Origin: Streptomyces apocyni
GTDB lineage: Bacteria; Actinomycetota; Actinomycetes; Streptomycetales; Streptomycetaceae
Assembly (NCBI RefSeq): GCF_009739465.1
Contig: NZ_WHOM01000065.1
Span: 548,961 to 612,960, forward strand
Direction of reading: 5' to 3'
DNA length: 64,000 nucleotides
Position 1 is the first letter of the stretch, and each line of letters opens with the position of its first letter. A program made the translations under genes and the position numbers. Positions 26,346-34,926 of the stretch are shown here, piece after piece. The notes below the pieces were generated by a model. The model did no database searches. It saw nothing but the letters and a program-made list of their open reading frames with translations, and was not told the origin of the DNA.

Positions 26346-27299
26346 ATGAACGACCCGAACACATACGGCGAGATCTGGCTCCCGCTCCCCGCCGAGGACG
26401 TCCCCGGTCTCCCGCCGGGGCCCACCTACCGCCACTGGGACGGCGACCGGGACTTCCCCGGGGACCCCGCCGGCTGCGGCTTCTATGCCGTCCCCTACAT
26501 GAAGTCCACCGAGGTCTCCATCAGCCCCCTGTCGGTGATGACGTCGCTCGCCGTCGTCCAGACCCTGACCGCGGGCATCGACCATGTACAGCCGGGACTC
26601 GGGCTGCTGCGCCCCGGGGTGCGGCTGTGCAACGCCAAGGGGGTGCACGAGGCCTCCACCGCCGAGCTCACGCTCGCGCTGATCCTCGCCTCGCTGCGCG
26701 ACATCCCCGGCTTCGTCCGCGGGCAGCAGCGGGAGGAGTGGCGCTCCGGCTTCTATCCGGCGCTCGCCGACAAGTCCGTACTGATCGTGGGTTACGGGTC
26801 CATCGGCGCCGCCATCGAGGACCGGCTCGCCCCCTTTGAGTGCGCGCGGGTGGCGCGCGTCGCGCGCTCCGGACGCACCACGGCGCGCGGCGCCGTACAT
26901 CCGCTCTCCGAATTGCCCTCCCTGGTGCCCGAAGCCGACGTCGTGATCCTCTCCACGCCGCTCACCGAGACCACCCAAGGTCTGGCGAACGCGGACTTCC
27001 TGGCCCGGATGAAGGACGGCGCCCTGCTGGTGAACGTCGCCCGCGGCCCCGTCGTCGACACCGAGGCCCTCGTCGCCGAACTGGCGACCGGCCGGATCAG
27101 CGCCGCCGTCGATGTCACCGACCCGGAACCGCTGCCCCAGGGGCACCCCCTGTGGCATGCTCCGAACCTCCTCATCAGCCCGCATGTGGGCGGCAGTTCC
27201 TCCGCGTTCTGGCCGCGTGCCAAGCGGCTGCTCGCGCGGCAGGTGACGCGCTACGTGGCCGGGGAACCGCTGGACAACGTCGTCCTCACCGCCGGGTAG
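26346..27299 (+). CDS. D-isomer-specific 2-hydroxyacid dehydrogenase
   Basis: A 317-residue NAD(P)-dependent enzyme interconverting a 2-keto acid and a D-2-hydroxy acid. The Rossmann motif is GYGSIG; the catalytic Arg is in LLVNVARGPVVD, Glu in DVTDPEPLP and His in LISPHVGG. ATG 26346 lies 7 bases after TAGCCT, the leaderless pattern. The amino-terminal substrate domain is short. Actual substrate (glyoxylate, hydroxypyruvate or other) is not evident. It is divergently paired with the aldo/keto reductase. Confidence 0.9.
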   Translation: MNDPNTYGEIWLPLPAEDVPGLPPGPTYRHWDGDRDFPGDPAGCGFYAVPYMKSTEVSISPLSVMTSLAVVQTLTAGIDHVQPGLGLLRPGVRLCNAKGVHEASTAELTLALILASLRDIPGFVRGQQREEWRSGFYPALADKSVLIVGYGSIGAAIEDRLAPFECARVARVARSGRTTARGAVHPLSELPSLVPEADVVILSTPLTETTQGLANADFLARMKDGALLVNVARGPVVDTEALVAELATGRISAAVDVTDPEPLPQGHPLWHAPNLLISPHVGGSSSAFWPRAKRLLARQVTRYVAGEPLDNVVLTAG

Positions 27300-27507
27300 C
27301 CGTCGCCGCGGCAGTCGCTTTACGTACGCTCAGCGATCGCTCATGCGCACCCCGTGCCCACATTCTTCCTGGTCGTCACGGAGCGTAGAGACGCTATGTC
27401 CCTGAGTGACGAGACTGGTGTATCGTCCCGACTGGGGCAGCGCCACGCGGAGTTCGGCGCCGGGGAGATATCAGACAGCGAGGGGGGCGACGGGCGATGC
27501 ACGGCCT

Positions 27508-30500
27508 ATGCACGAACCATCCGACGCGGCGAGGACGTCGCCGACGACCCTCGCGCTCCCTGACGGGCTGGCGCCGGCGCCCGGCGACTCCCAGGACCTG
27601 TCGGAGCGGTACCCAGCTGAGCGGTACCCAGCTGAGCGGGACCCGGCCGAGCGGGACCCGGCAGAGCGGCTCGACGCCGCGGACCCAGCAGAACCAGGCG
27701 GCCCCGTGAGCACCCCCGGTGTGTGGCCGGCCGTCGGCGCCGCCCCCGGGGGCGGCCGGACGACGGGCCTGGTGCCGCAGTTGGTGCTCGCGGTGATCTG
27801 CGCGGCCTACGCAACGGGCTCCGCCCTCGGCTGGGGCTCCGAGCGCCTCGCCCTCATCATGGGGGACTTCGGGCTGAGCCTGGCCGCCGCGACGGCCGCC
27901 GTCTCCTGCTTCCTCTACGCCCGCACCCGGCAGAGCCGCTTTCGACCCGCCTGGCTGCTGTTCGCCCTGTCCTCGGCGATGGCGGCCATCGGGAACGCCG
28001 TCTGGGGCTGGTACGAGGTCGTGCTGCGGGTTCCGGTGCCGACGCCCAGCATGGCCGACCTCTTCTTCCTGTGCTTCGCGCCGCCCGCCATCGTCGGACT
28101 GCTGGTGCTGGCCAAGCGGCCGGTCACCCGGGCCGGGTGGGTCTGTCTGGGGCTGGACTCCTGGCTGATCGGCGGCTCCCTGCTGACCCTGTCCTGGAGC
28201 CTGGCGCTCGCGCACACCGCCGAGTTCGACGACACCAGCGTCCCCCACGCCGCGCTCTCACTGGCCTATCCACTGCTGGACATCGCGCTGGTCAGCATGG
28301 TGCTCGTGCTGCACTTCCGGCGTACGTCGGCGAACCGCTCGGCGATCAACACCGCGGTCGCCGCACTCGCCCTGACCGTCCTGTGTGACGCCCTGTTCAC
28401 CTCACCGCTGCTGCGGGAGACCTATCAGTCCGGCGAGATCCTGGACGCGGGCTGGTTCGCGGGCTCCCTGCTCCTGGCCTACGCCCCCTGGGTCACGCCA
28501 CGGCCCGGCAGCGAAGGGTATGCGTACGTGCAGGACACCGCCTACGCGCAGGGGAGCGCCGAGCGGACCGACGAGCACTGGGCGAGCATGGTGCGCCGCG
28601 GCGGCCAGGTCACCCGCCCGATCGGTGGCTCGCTGGCCGCCCTCACCCCGTATCTGGCCGCCGCCGTCTGCACACTGGGCATCCTGAACAACGTACTCAA
28701 CGGCCGCAGTGTCGACCGGGTCGTCCTCGTCACGGCCTGCACGGTGGTGCTCGCGCTGGTCGTACGCCAGGCCATCATGCTCCTGGACAACATCTCGCTC
28801 ACCCAGGAACTGGCCCAGAAGGAGAACCACTTCCGCTCCCTCGTGCAGGGATCGAGCGACGTCATCATGATCGCCGCGCCCAGCGGAATCCTGCGGTACG
28901 TCAGCCCGGCCGCCGCCGGAGTCTGGGGCCGCGACGCCGAGGAACTGGTCGGCACGGAACTGGCCATGCTCATCCACCCGGAGGACCTCGGCCAGGCGGC
29001 CCACGAGATCCGCAGGTTCCTCACCGCCCGGCCCATGGACGAGCCCACGACCCGTATCGAATGCCGCTTCAAGTCCGGATCCGGCGAGTGGCTCAACGTC
29101 GAGTCGACCGTCAACCGCCACCAGGGCGGCCTGATCTTCAACAGCCGGGACGTCACCGAACGCGTCCGTCTGCAAGCGCAGTTGCAGCACAACGCCGAGC
29201 ACGACCCGCTGACCGACCTGCCCAACCGCGCACTGTTCACCAAGCGCGTCGGACAGGCACTCGGCGGCCGACGCAGCAGCGACCGGGGCACCGCCGTGCT
29301 CTTCATCGACCTCGACGGCTTCAAGGCCGTCAACGACACCATCGGCCACCAGGCGGGCGATGAGCTGCTGGTGCAGGCGGCACGGCGACTGGCCGATTCC
29401 GTACGTTCCGGGGACACCGCCGCCCGGCTCGGCGGTGACGAGTTCGCCGCCCTCATCCTCGGTGACGGCACCCGCGACCGCGCCGCTCGGGAGTACCACA
29501 TCCGCGAGCTCGCCGACCGGCTGCGGCTCGCCCTCTCCGAGCCGTACACCATCGACGGCCGCGAGGTACGGGTGGCCGCGTCCATCGGCGTCGCCTTCGC
29601 CGAACACGGCGTCACCGCGGGCGAGCTGCTGCGTAACGCCGACCTCGCGATGTACCGCGCCAAGGCCGCGGGCAAGGGGCGCGTCGTGCTCTACGCCCCC
29701 CAGATGCAGTCCGAAGTCGTCCGAAAGTCGGAACTGGCCACCCGGCTGCGCTCCGCGCTGCACGACGGCGAGTTCGCCCTGCTGCACCAGCCCGTGGTCA
29801 GCTTGGACACCGGCCGGATCACCTCGGTCTGCGCCCAGGCCCGCTGGCGGTCGTCCCAGGGCATCCTGTTCACTCCCGCGGAGTTCCTGCGCGTCGCCGA
29901 CTCCGAGCCCGCCGCCGCGGGCGACCGCTCCCCGGAGCTCGGGCGCTGGATGCTCGAAGAGGCCGTAGAGCAGGCGGCCGAGCGCCGCCGCAGCGGACTC
30001 GCCGTCCCGGTCGCCGTCCGGATGAGCGCTCACCGACTCCTTGACCGGTCCCTGCCGCTTGGCTCCATCGAGGCGCTGCTGACCCGGCACGGGCTGCCCT
30101 CGGGCGCCCTGGTCATCGAGCTGGCCGACAGCGACGCCCGGGTCTCCCTCGACGACCTGGAGCGCCGCCTCACCGCGCTGCGCAGGCTGGGCGTCAGCAT
30201 CGCGCTGGACGGCTTCGGCAGTGGTCACGCGGCGATCACCGCACTGCGCCGCCTCCCCGTCGACGTACTCAAGCTGGACCGCTCCCTGGTCGAGGGCGTG
30301 GTGGAGTCCGCCCGGCTGCACAAGATCACCAGTGGCCTGCTGCGGATCGCCGCCGATCTGGGGCTGCGCTCCGTCGCGGACGGCGTCGACCTGCCCGAGC
30401 AGGTGGTCGCGCTGCGCGCCATGGGCTGTACGCACGGCCAGGGCATGGCCTTCTCCGGCCCGCTGGACGAGTACCGGCTGCGCCGTGCGCTGACCGGGGG

Positions 30501-30711
30501 CCACTACCCCCTGCCGCATGGCCCGATCGAACCGGTGCGCGTCGGTGGCCCCGTGGGAGGCGGCGGTAGGAACGGCACCAAGAACGGCACCAAGAACGGC
30601 ACGAACGGCCAGGTCAACAGCGTGATCAACGGTTCGGGCAACGGCGCGGTCAGGCTCATCGATGACACGATCGGCCGCTCACATAATGAGACGGCCGTCC
30701 CACCCACTTGA
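27508..30711 (+). CDS. Membrane PAS-GGDEF-EAL protein with degenerate EAL
   Basis: A 1067-residue protein: a repetitive N-terminal tail, about nine membrane helices (residues 90-430), PAS (about 440-555), GGDEF and EAL domains. GGDEF is intact at 642-646, with inhibitory site RSGD at 633-636, so diguanylate cyclase activity is predicted. The EAL domain is degenerate: EAL is CAQ at 775-777 and the second Asp of DDFGTG is Gly (LDGFGSGH at 900-907). Phosphodiesterase activity is therefore unlikely; it may bind c-di-GMP. ATG 27508 is the best start, although its ribosome site is weak. The C-terminus carries NGTK repeats. Its last codons overlap the ilv promoter region. Confidence 0.87.
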   Translation: MHEPSDAARTSPTTLALPDGLAPAPGDSQDLSERYPAERYPAERDPAERDPAERLDAADPAEPGGPVSTPGVWPAVGAAPGGGRTTGLVPQLVLAVICAAYATGSALGWGSERLALIMGDFGLSLAAATAAVSCFLYARTRQSRFRPAWLLFALSSAMAAIGNAVWGWYEVVLRVPVPTPSMADLFFLCFAPPAIVGLLVLAKRPVTRAGWVCLGLDSWLIGGSLLTLSWSLALAHTAEFDDTSVPHAALSLAYPLLDIALVSMVLVLHFRRTSANRSAINTAVAALALTVLCDALFTSPLLRETYQSGEILDAGWFAGSLLLAYAPWVTPRPGSEGYAYVQDTAYAQGSAERTDEHWASMVRRGGQVTRPIGGSLAALTPYLAAAVCTLGILNNVLNGRSVDRVVLVTACTVVLALVVRQAIMLLDNISLTQELAQKENHFRSLVQGSSDVIMIAAPSGILRYVSPAAAGVWGRDAEELVGTELAMLIHPEDLGQAAHEIRRFLTARPMDEPTTRIECRFKSGSGEWLNVESTVNRHQGGLIFNSRDVTERVRLQAQLQHNAEHDPLTDLPNRALFTKRVGQALGGRRSSDRGTAVLFIDLDGFKAVNDTIGHQAGDELLVQAARRLADSVRSGDTAARLGGDEFAALILGDGTRDRAAREYHIRELADRLRLALSEPYTIDGREVRVAASIGVAFAEHGVTAGELLRNADLAMYRAKAAGKGRVVLYAPQMQSEVVRKSELATRLRSALHDGEFALLHQPVVSLDTGRITSVCAQARWRSSQGILFTPAEFLRVADSEPAAAGDRSPELGRWMLEEAVEQAAERRRSGLAVPVAVRMSAHRLLDRSLPLGSIEALLTRHGLPSGALVIELADSDARVSLDDLERRLTALRRLGVSIALDGFGSGHAAITALRRLPVDVLKLDRSLVEGVVESARLHKITSGLLRIAADLGLRSVADGVDLPEQVVALRAMGCTHGQGMAFSGPLDEYRLRRALTGGHYPLPHGPIEPVRVGGPVGGGGRNGTKNGTKNGTNGQVNSVINGSGNGAVRLIDDTIGRSHNETAVPPT
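27604..27663 (+). repeat. Four 15-bp units encoding ER(Y/D)PA
   Basis: In-frame units at 27604, 27619, 27634 and 27649 read GAGCGGTACCCAGCT twice and GAGCGGGACCCGGCM twice. They encode ERYPA, ERYPA, ERDPA, ERDPA in the cytoplasmic tail of the GGDEF protein. The pairwise identity suggests recent slippage. Confidence 0.85.
30682..30687 (+). promoter_or_regulatory. Candidate ilvB operon -10 element
   Basis: CATAAT at 30682-30687 lies in the last codons of the GGDEF gene, about 58 bases before the leader-peptide ATG. A TTGACA at 30708-30713 overlaps the stop codon of the GGDEF gene but has no good -10 behind it. One of these probably drives the ilv leader transcript. Confidence 0.4.
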
Positions 30712-30744
30712 CAGTCCTAGGGCTCCAGAGGGAAGGTCACTGTC

Positions 30745-30786
30745 ATGCGCACCCGAATTCTCGTACTTGGAAAGCGCGTCGGCTGA
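30745..30786 (+). CDS. ilvB leader peptide (13 aa)
   Basis: ATG 30745 preceded by GGAAGG encodes MRTRILVLGKRVG and stops at TGA 30784-30786. The run Ile-Leu-Val-Leu plus a later Val are the end products of the operon, as expected for a ribosome-mediated attenuator. The peptide end lies in the 5' arm of a 10-bp inverted repeat, which is followed by a terminator with six T residues before ilvB. Such leaders are established for ilvBNC of corynebacteria and predicted in Streptomyces. Confidence 0.88.
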   Translation: MRTRILVLGKRVG

Positions 30787-30825
30787 AGCCGAGTCGTGAA
30801 GACTCAGCGAACGCACCGACGCGCT
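30773..30825 (+). promoter_or_regulatory. ilvB attenuator stem overlapping the leader peptide
   Basis: AGCGCGTCGG (30773-30782) pairs with CCGACGCGCT (30816-30825); GAGTC/GACTC forms a smaller hairpin inside. The 5' arm covers the last codons of the leader peptide, so ribosome position can open it. The exact antiterminator pairing with the next hairpin cannot be settled by eye. Confidence 0.7.
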
Positions 30826-30859
30826 CCCCTCGCTTGCCTCCGGGCACGAGGGGTTTTTT
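30826..30859 (+). terminator. ilvB attenuator terminator
   Basis: CCCCTCG (30826-30832) pairs with CGAGGGG (30847-30853), with an inner TGCC/GGCA stem, followed directly by TTTTTT. A T-run terminator is unusual in this GC-rich genome and fits an attenuator 60 bases before ilvB. Confidence 0.88.
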
Positions 30860-30919
30860 GTTGCACTGGCACCGCACATACCCTCGCAAATCACCCTTAG
30901 CTTCGAGAAGAGAATGCCG

Positions 30920-32815
30920 ATGACCGAGCAGGCCACCGGGGCCCACCATCCGCAGCCGCGGCCCCGTTCCGGAGGACACCAGTCCGCCCCCGTCGAGAAT
31001 GTGACGGGTGCGCAGTCCCTCATTCGTTCTCTCGAGGAAGTCGGCGCCGAGACGGTATTCGGCATTCCCGGCGGCGCCATCATGCCCGCGTACGACCCGC
31101 TGATGGACTCGAGCAAGGTCCGCCACATCCTGGTCCGCCACGAGCAGGGCGCGGGTCACGCGGCCACCGGGTACGCGCAGGCCACCGGCAAGGTCGGCGT
31201 CTGCATGGCGACCAGCGGCCCCGGCGCCACCAACCTGGTCACCCCGATCGCCGACGCGCACATGGACTCCGTGCCGCTGGTCGCGATCACCGGCCAGGTC
31301 GCCTCCAAGGCCATCGGCACGGACGCCTTCCAGGAGGCGGACATCTGCGGCATCACCATGCCGATCACCAAGCACAACTTCCTCGTCACCAAGGCCGAGG
31401 ACATCCCGCGCACCATCGCCGAGGCCTTCCACATCGCCTCGACCGGCCGCCCGGGCCCGGTCCTGGTCGACATCGCCAAGGACGCCCTGCAGGCCCGTAC
31501 GACCTTCAGCTGGCCGCCCACCCACGACCTGCCCGGCTACCGCCCGGTCACCAAGCCGCACGCCAAGCAGATCCGTGAGGCCGCCAAGCTGATCGGCCAG
31601 GCCAAGCGCCCGGTCCTGTACGTCGGCGGTGGCGTCCTCAAGGCAGGCGCGACCGCCGAGTTGAAGGTCCTCGCCGAACTCACCCGAGCTCCCGTCACCA
31701 CCACACTGATGGCGCTCGGCGCGTTCCCCGACAGTCACGAGCTGCACGTGGGAATGCCCGGCATGCACGGTGCGGTCACCGCCGTCACCGCGCTGCAGAA
31801 GGCGGACCTGCTGATCGCGCTCGGCACCCGCTTCGACGACCGCGTCACCGGCAAGCTGGACAGCTTCGCCCCGTACGCCAAGGTCATCCACGCCGACATC
31901 GACCCGGCCGAGATCGGCAAGAACCGCGCGGTCGACGTGCCGATCGTCGGCGACGCGCGCGAGGTCATCGCCGACCTGGTCCAGGCCGTCCAGGCCGAGC
32001 ACAGCGAGGGTGCGCTCGGCGAGGAGGCGGCCAGCGGATTCGCCGCCTGGTGGAACGACCTCAACCGCTGGCGCGACACCTACCCGCTCAGCTACGACCA
32101 GCCCGACGACGGCAGCCTGGCGCCGCAGCAGGTCATCGAGCGCATCGGTCAGCTGGCCCCCAAGGGCACGATCTTCGCCGCGGGCGTCGGTCAGCACCAG
32201 ATGTGGGCCGCCCACTTCATCGACTACGAGCAGCCCGCGACCTGGCTCAACTCCGGCGGCGCCGGAACGATGGGCTACGCGGTCCCGGCCGCGATGGGCG
32301 CCAAGGCGGGCAAGCCCGAGGCGCCGGTCTGGGCGATCGACGGCGACGGCTGCTTCCAGATGACCAACCAGGAACTGGTCACCTGCGCGCTCAACAACAT
32401 CCCGATCAAGGTCGCGATCATCAACAACGGCGCGCTCGGCATGGTCCGCCAGTGGCAGAACCTGTTCTACGACGGCCGGTACTCCAACACCGTGCTGCAC
32501 GCCGAGGACACCGGCCACGGCAGCCCCGGCTCCCAGGTCGGCGCCAGCGAGGGCGCCCGCAAGGGCACCCGCGTCCCGGACTTCGTGAAGCTGTCCGAGG
32601 CCATGGGCTGCGTCGCGATGCGCTGTGAGGACCCGGCCGAGCTGGACGCGGTGATCGCCAAGGCCAACGCCATCAACGACCGACCCGTCGTGGTCGACTT
32701 CATCGTCCACGAGGACGCCCAGGTGTGGCCGATGGTCGCCGCAGGCACCTCCAACGACGAGGTCATGGCCGCCCGGGGTGTCCGCCCCGACTTCGGCGAC
32801 AACGAAGACGACTGA
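30920..32815 (+). CDS. ilvB: Acetolactate synthase large (catalytic) subunit
   Basis: A 631-residue thiamine-diphosphate enzyme making acetolactate and acetohydroxybutyrate, the first common step to Val, Leu and Ile. The catalytic Glu lies in RHEQGAGHAATGYA; the ThDP/Mg motif is GDGCFQMTNQELVTC with NNGALGMVRQWQ. The N-terminus has a 25-residue low-complexity extension (HHPQPRPRSGG). ATG 30920 is preferred because GAGAAGAG is 7 bases before it; ATG 30914 is in frame but too close. It is followed by ilvN after 26 bases and preceded by the attenuator. Confidence 0.97.
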   Translation: MTEQATGAHHPQPRPRSGGHQSAPVENVTGAQSLIRSLEEVGAETVFGIPGGAIMPAYDPLMDSSKVRHILVRHEQGAGHAATGYAQATGKVGVCMATSGPGATNLVTPIADAHMDSVPLVAITGQVASKAIGTDAFQEADICGITMPITKHNFLVTKAEDIPRTIAEAFHIASTGRPGPVLVDIAKDALQARTTFSWPPTHDLPGYRPVTKPHAKQIREAAKLIGQAKRPVLYVGGGVLKAGATAELKVLAELTRAPVTTTLMALGAFPDSHELHVGMPGMHGAVTAVTALQKADLLIALGTRFDDRVTGKLDSFAPYAKVIHADIDPAEIGKNRAVDVPIVGDAREVIADLVQAVQAEHSEGALGEEAASGFAAWWNDLNRWRDTYPLSYDQPDDGSLAPQQVIERIGQLAPKGTIFAAGVGQHQMWAAHFIDYEQPATWLNSGGAGTMGYAVPAAMGAKAGKPEAPVWAIDGDGCFQMTNQELVTCALNNIPIKVAIINNGALGMVRQWQNLFYDGRYSNTVLHAEDTGHGSPGSQVGASEGARKGTRVPDFVKLSEAMGCVAMRCEDPAELDAVIAKANAINDRPVVVDFIVHEDAQVWPMVAAGTSNDEVMAARGVRPDFGDNEDD

Positions 32816-32841
32816 GAGAGCCGAGAGAGAGCTTCAAGCCC

Positions 32842-33366
32842 ATGTCCAAGCACACACTCTCCGTCCTGGTCGAGAACACGCCCGGCATCCTGGCCCGGAT
32901 CGCCGCCCTGTTCTCCCGCCGCGGCTTCAACATCGACTCGCTCGCCGTCGGCGTCACCGAGCACCCCGACATCTCCCGTATCACCATCGTGGTGCAGGTC
33001 GAGGATCTGCCGCTGGAGCAGGTCACCAAGCAGCTCAACAAGCTCGTCAACGTCCTGAAGATCGTCGAACTCGAGGACGCGGCGGCCGTCGCGCGTGAAC
33101 TCGTTCTGGTGAAGGTGCGCGCCGACAACGAGACGCGCTCCCAGATCATCGAGATCGTCTCGCTCTTCCGCGCCAAGACCGTGGACGTCTCGCCCGAGGC
33201 AGTCACGATCGAGGCCACAGGATCGAGCGACAAGCTGGAGGCGATGCTCAAGATGCTGGAACCCTTCGGCATCAAGGAACTCGTCCAGTCCGGCACGATC
33301 GCCATCGGCCGGGGCGCGCGCTCCATCACGGACCGCAGCCTGCGCGCCCTGGACCGCTCGGCCTGA
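32842..33366 (+). CDS. ilvN: Acetolactate synthase small (regulatory) subunit
   Basis: A 174-residue subunit that activates IlvB and gives valine feedback inhibition. The N-terminal ACT domain begins MSKHTLSVLVENTPGILARI and contains GFNIDSLAVG; a C-terminal ALS_ss domain follows (RSQIIEIVSLFRAKTVDVS). Start ATG 32842 gives the exact family start. It is cotranscribed with ilvB; a strong hairpin and then ilvC follow. Confidence 0.97.
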   Translation: MSKHTLSVLVENTPGILARIAALFSRRGFNIDSLAVGVTEHPDISRITIVVQVEDLPLEQVTKQLNKLVNVLKIVELEDAAAVARELVLVKVRADNETRSQIIEIVSLFRAKTVDVSPEAVTIEATGSSDKLEAMLKMLEPFGIKELVQSGTIAIGRGARSITDRSLRALDRSA

Positions 33367-33382
33367 GAGCCTTCTCGACCCC

Positions 33383-33418
33383 CGGGCCGCGGGTCGCCTC
33401 ACTAGGACCCGTGGCCCG
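33383..33418 (+). terminator. Hairpin between ilvN and ilvC
   Basis: CGGGCCGCGGGTC (33383-33395) pairs with GACCCGTGGCCCG (33406-33418) with one G-U pair across a 10-base loop. It could partly terminate transcription or protect the ilvBN message; a TACTGT hexamer at 33473 may give ilvC its own promoter. Confidence 0.55.
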
Positions 33419-33526
33419 CGACCCACGTCCCGCATCCCGAGACTGACCGTCAACGCACCCCCCACCCGCACGTACTGTGTGGGTAACCCGGCATCCGCTG
33501 CCGCCATCACCAAGGAGAGACCTCAA

Positions 33527-34528
<1,002 letters not shown>

Positions 34529-34535
34529 GGCAAGC

Positions 34536-34568
34536 GCGGCGGGCCGGACCGGCGGTCCGGCCCGCCGC
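34536..34568 (+). terminator. ilvC terminator
   Basis: GCGGCGGGCCGGACC (34536-34550) pairs perfectly with GGTCCGGCCCGCCGC (34554-34568) over GGC, 8 bases after the ilvC stop. Confidence 0.88.
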
Positions 34569-34644
34569 ACACCTTTGGACAGCCCGTCCAACCACGGATG
34601 GGTGATCCTTCCGCTCAGGCGGAAAACCCGCCGCGCGTCGGCAC

Positions 34645-34799
34645 TAGACTGCACACCACATACGCGTCAGGCCCACAGCGTCGTGCGTCTTCCACGCGGC
34701 AAAGCGACCCCGAGGAATTTCAGGCACATCCCCACGCCGCCCGGCACGCACTCTCGCCGCACCGGCCAAAGGTCCTAGTAGCTCCGCTACGAGGACCTT
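34645..34799 (+). promoter_or_regulatory. serA leader with promoter -10 and strong hairpin
   Basis: The 398-base gap before serA holds TAGACT (34645-34650), a good -10, and further on a hairpin AAGGTCCTAGTAGC/GCTACGAGGACCTT (34769-34799) with one A-G mismatch and a TCC loop. A transcript from this -10 would have a leader of about 270 bases. A short GTG frame from 34683 ends inside the hairpin but is not serine-rich, so ribosome-based attenuation by serine is not supported. Confidence 0.45.
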
Positions 34800-34926
34800 C
34801 GTCCGGCACGCCGAGAGCACGCACCGAACGACGCGGGAACGCACCCGCAATTCCCCGGCGCCGCTTCCCCTCCCACCGCCTGCGGCCGTCGGGACGGCCG
34901 TCCGCAATGGACTTGTGAGGACACAC

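Noticed and set aside
30660..30920. T-box upstream of ilvB
   Set aside because: No T-box (TGGN) sequence or specifier loop; a leader peptide explains the region.
30743..32710. 655-codon frame antisense to ilvB
   Set aside because: Shadow frame; it also runs through the ilv attenuator, which is functional on the other strand.
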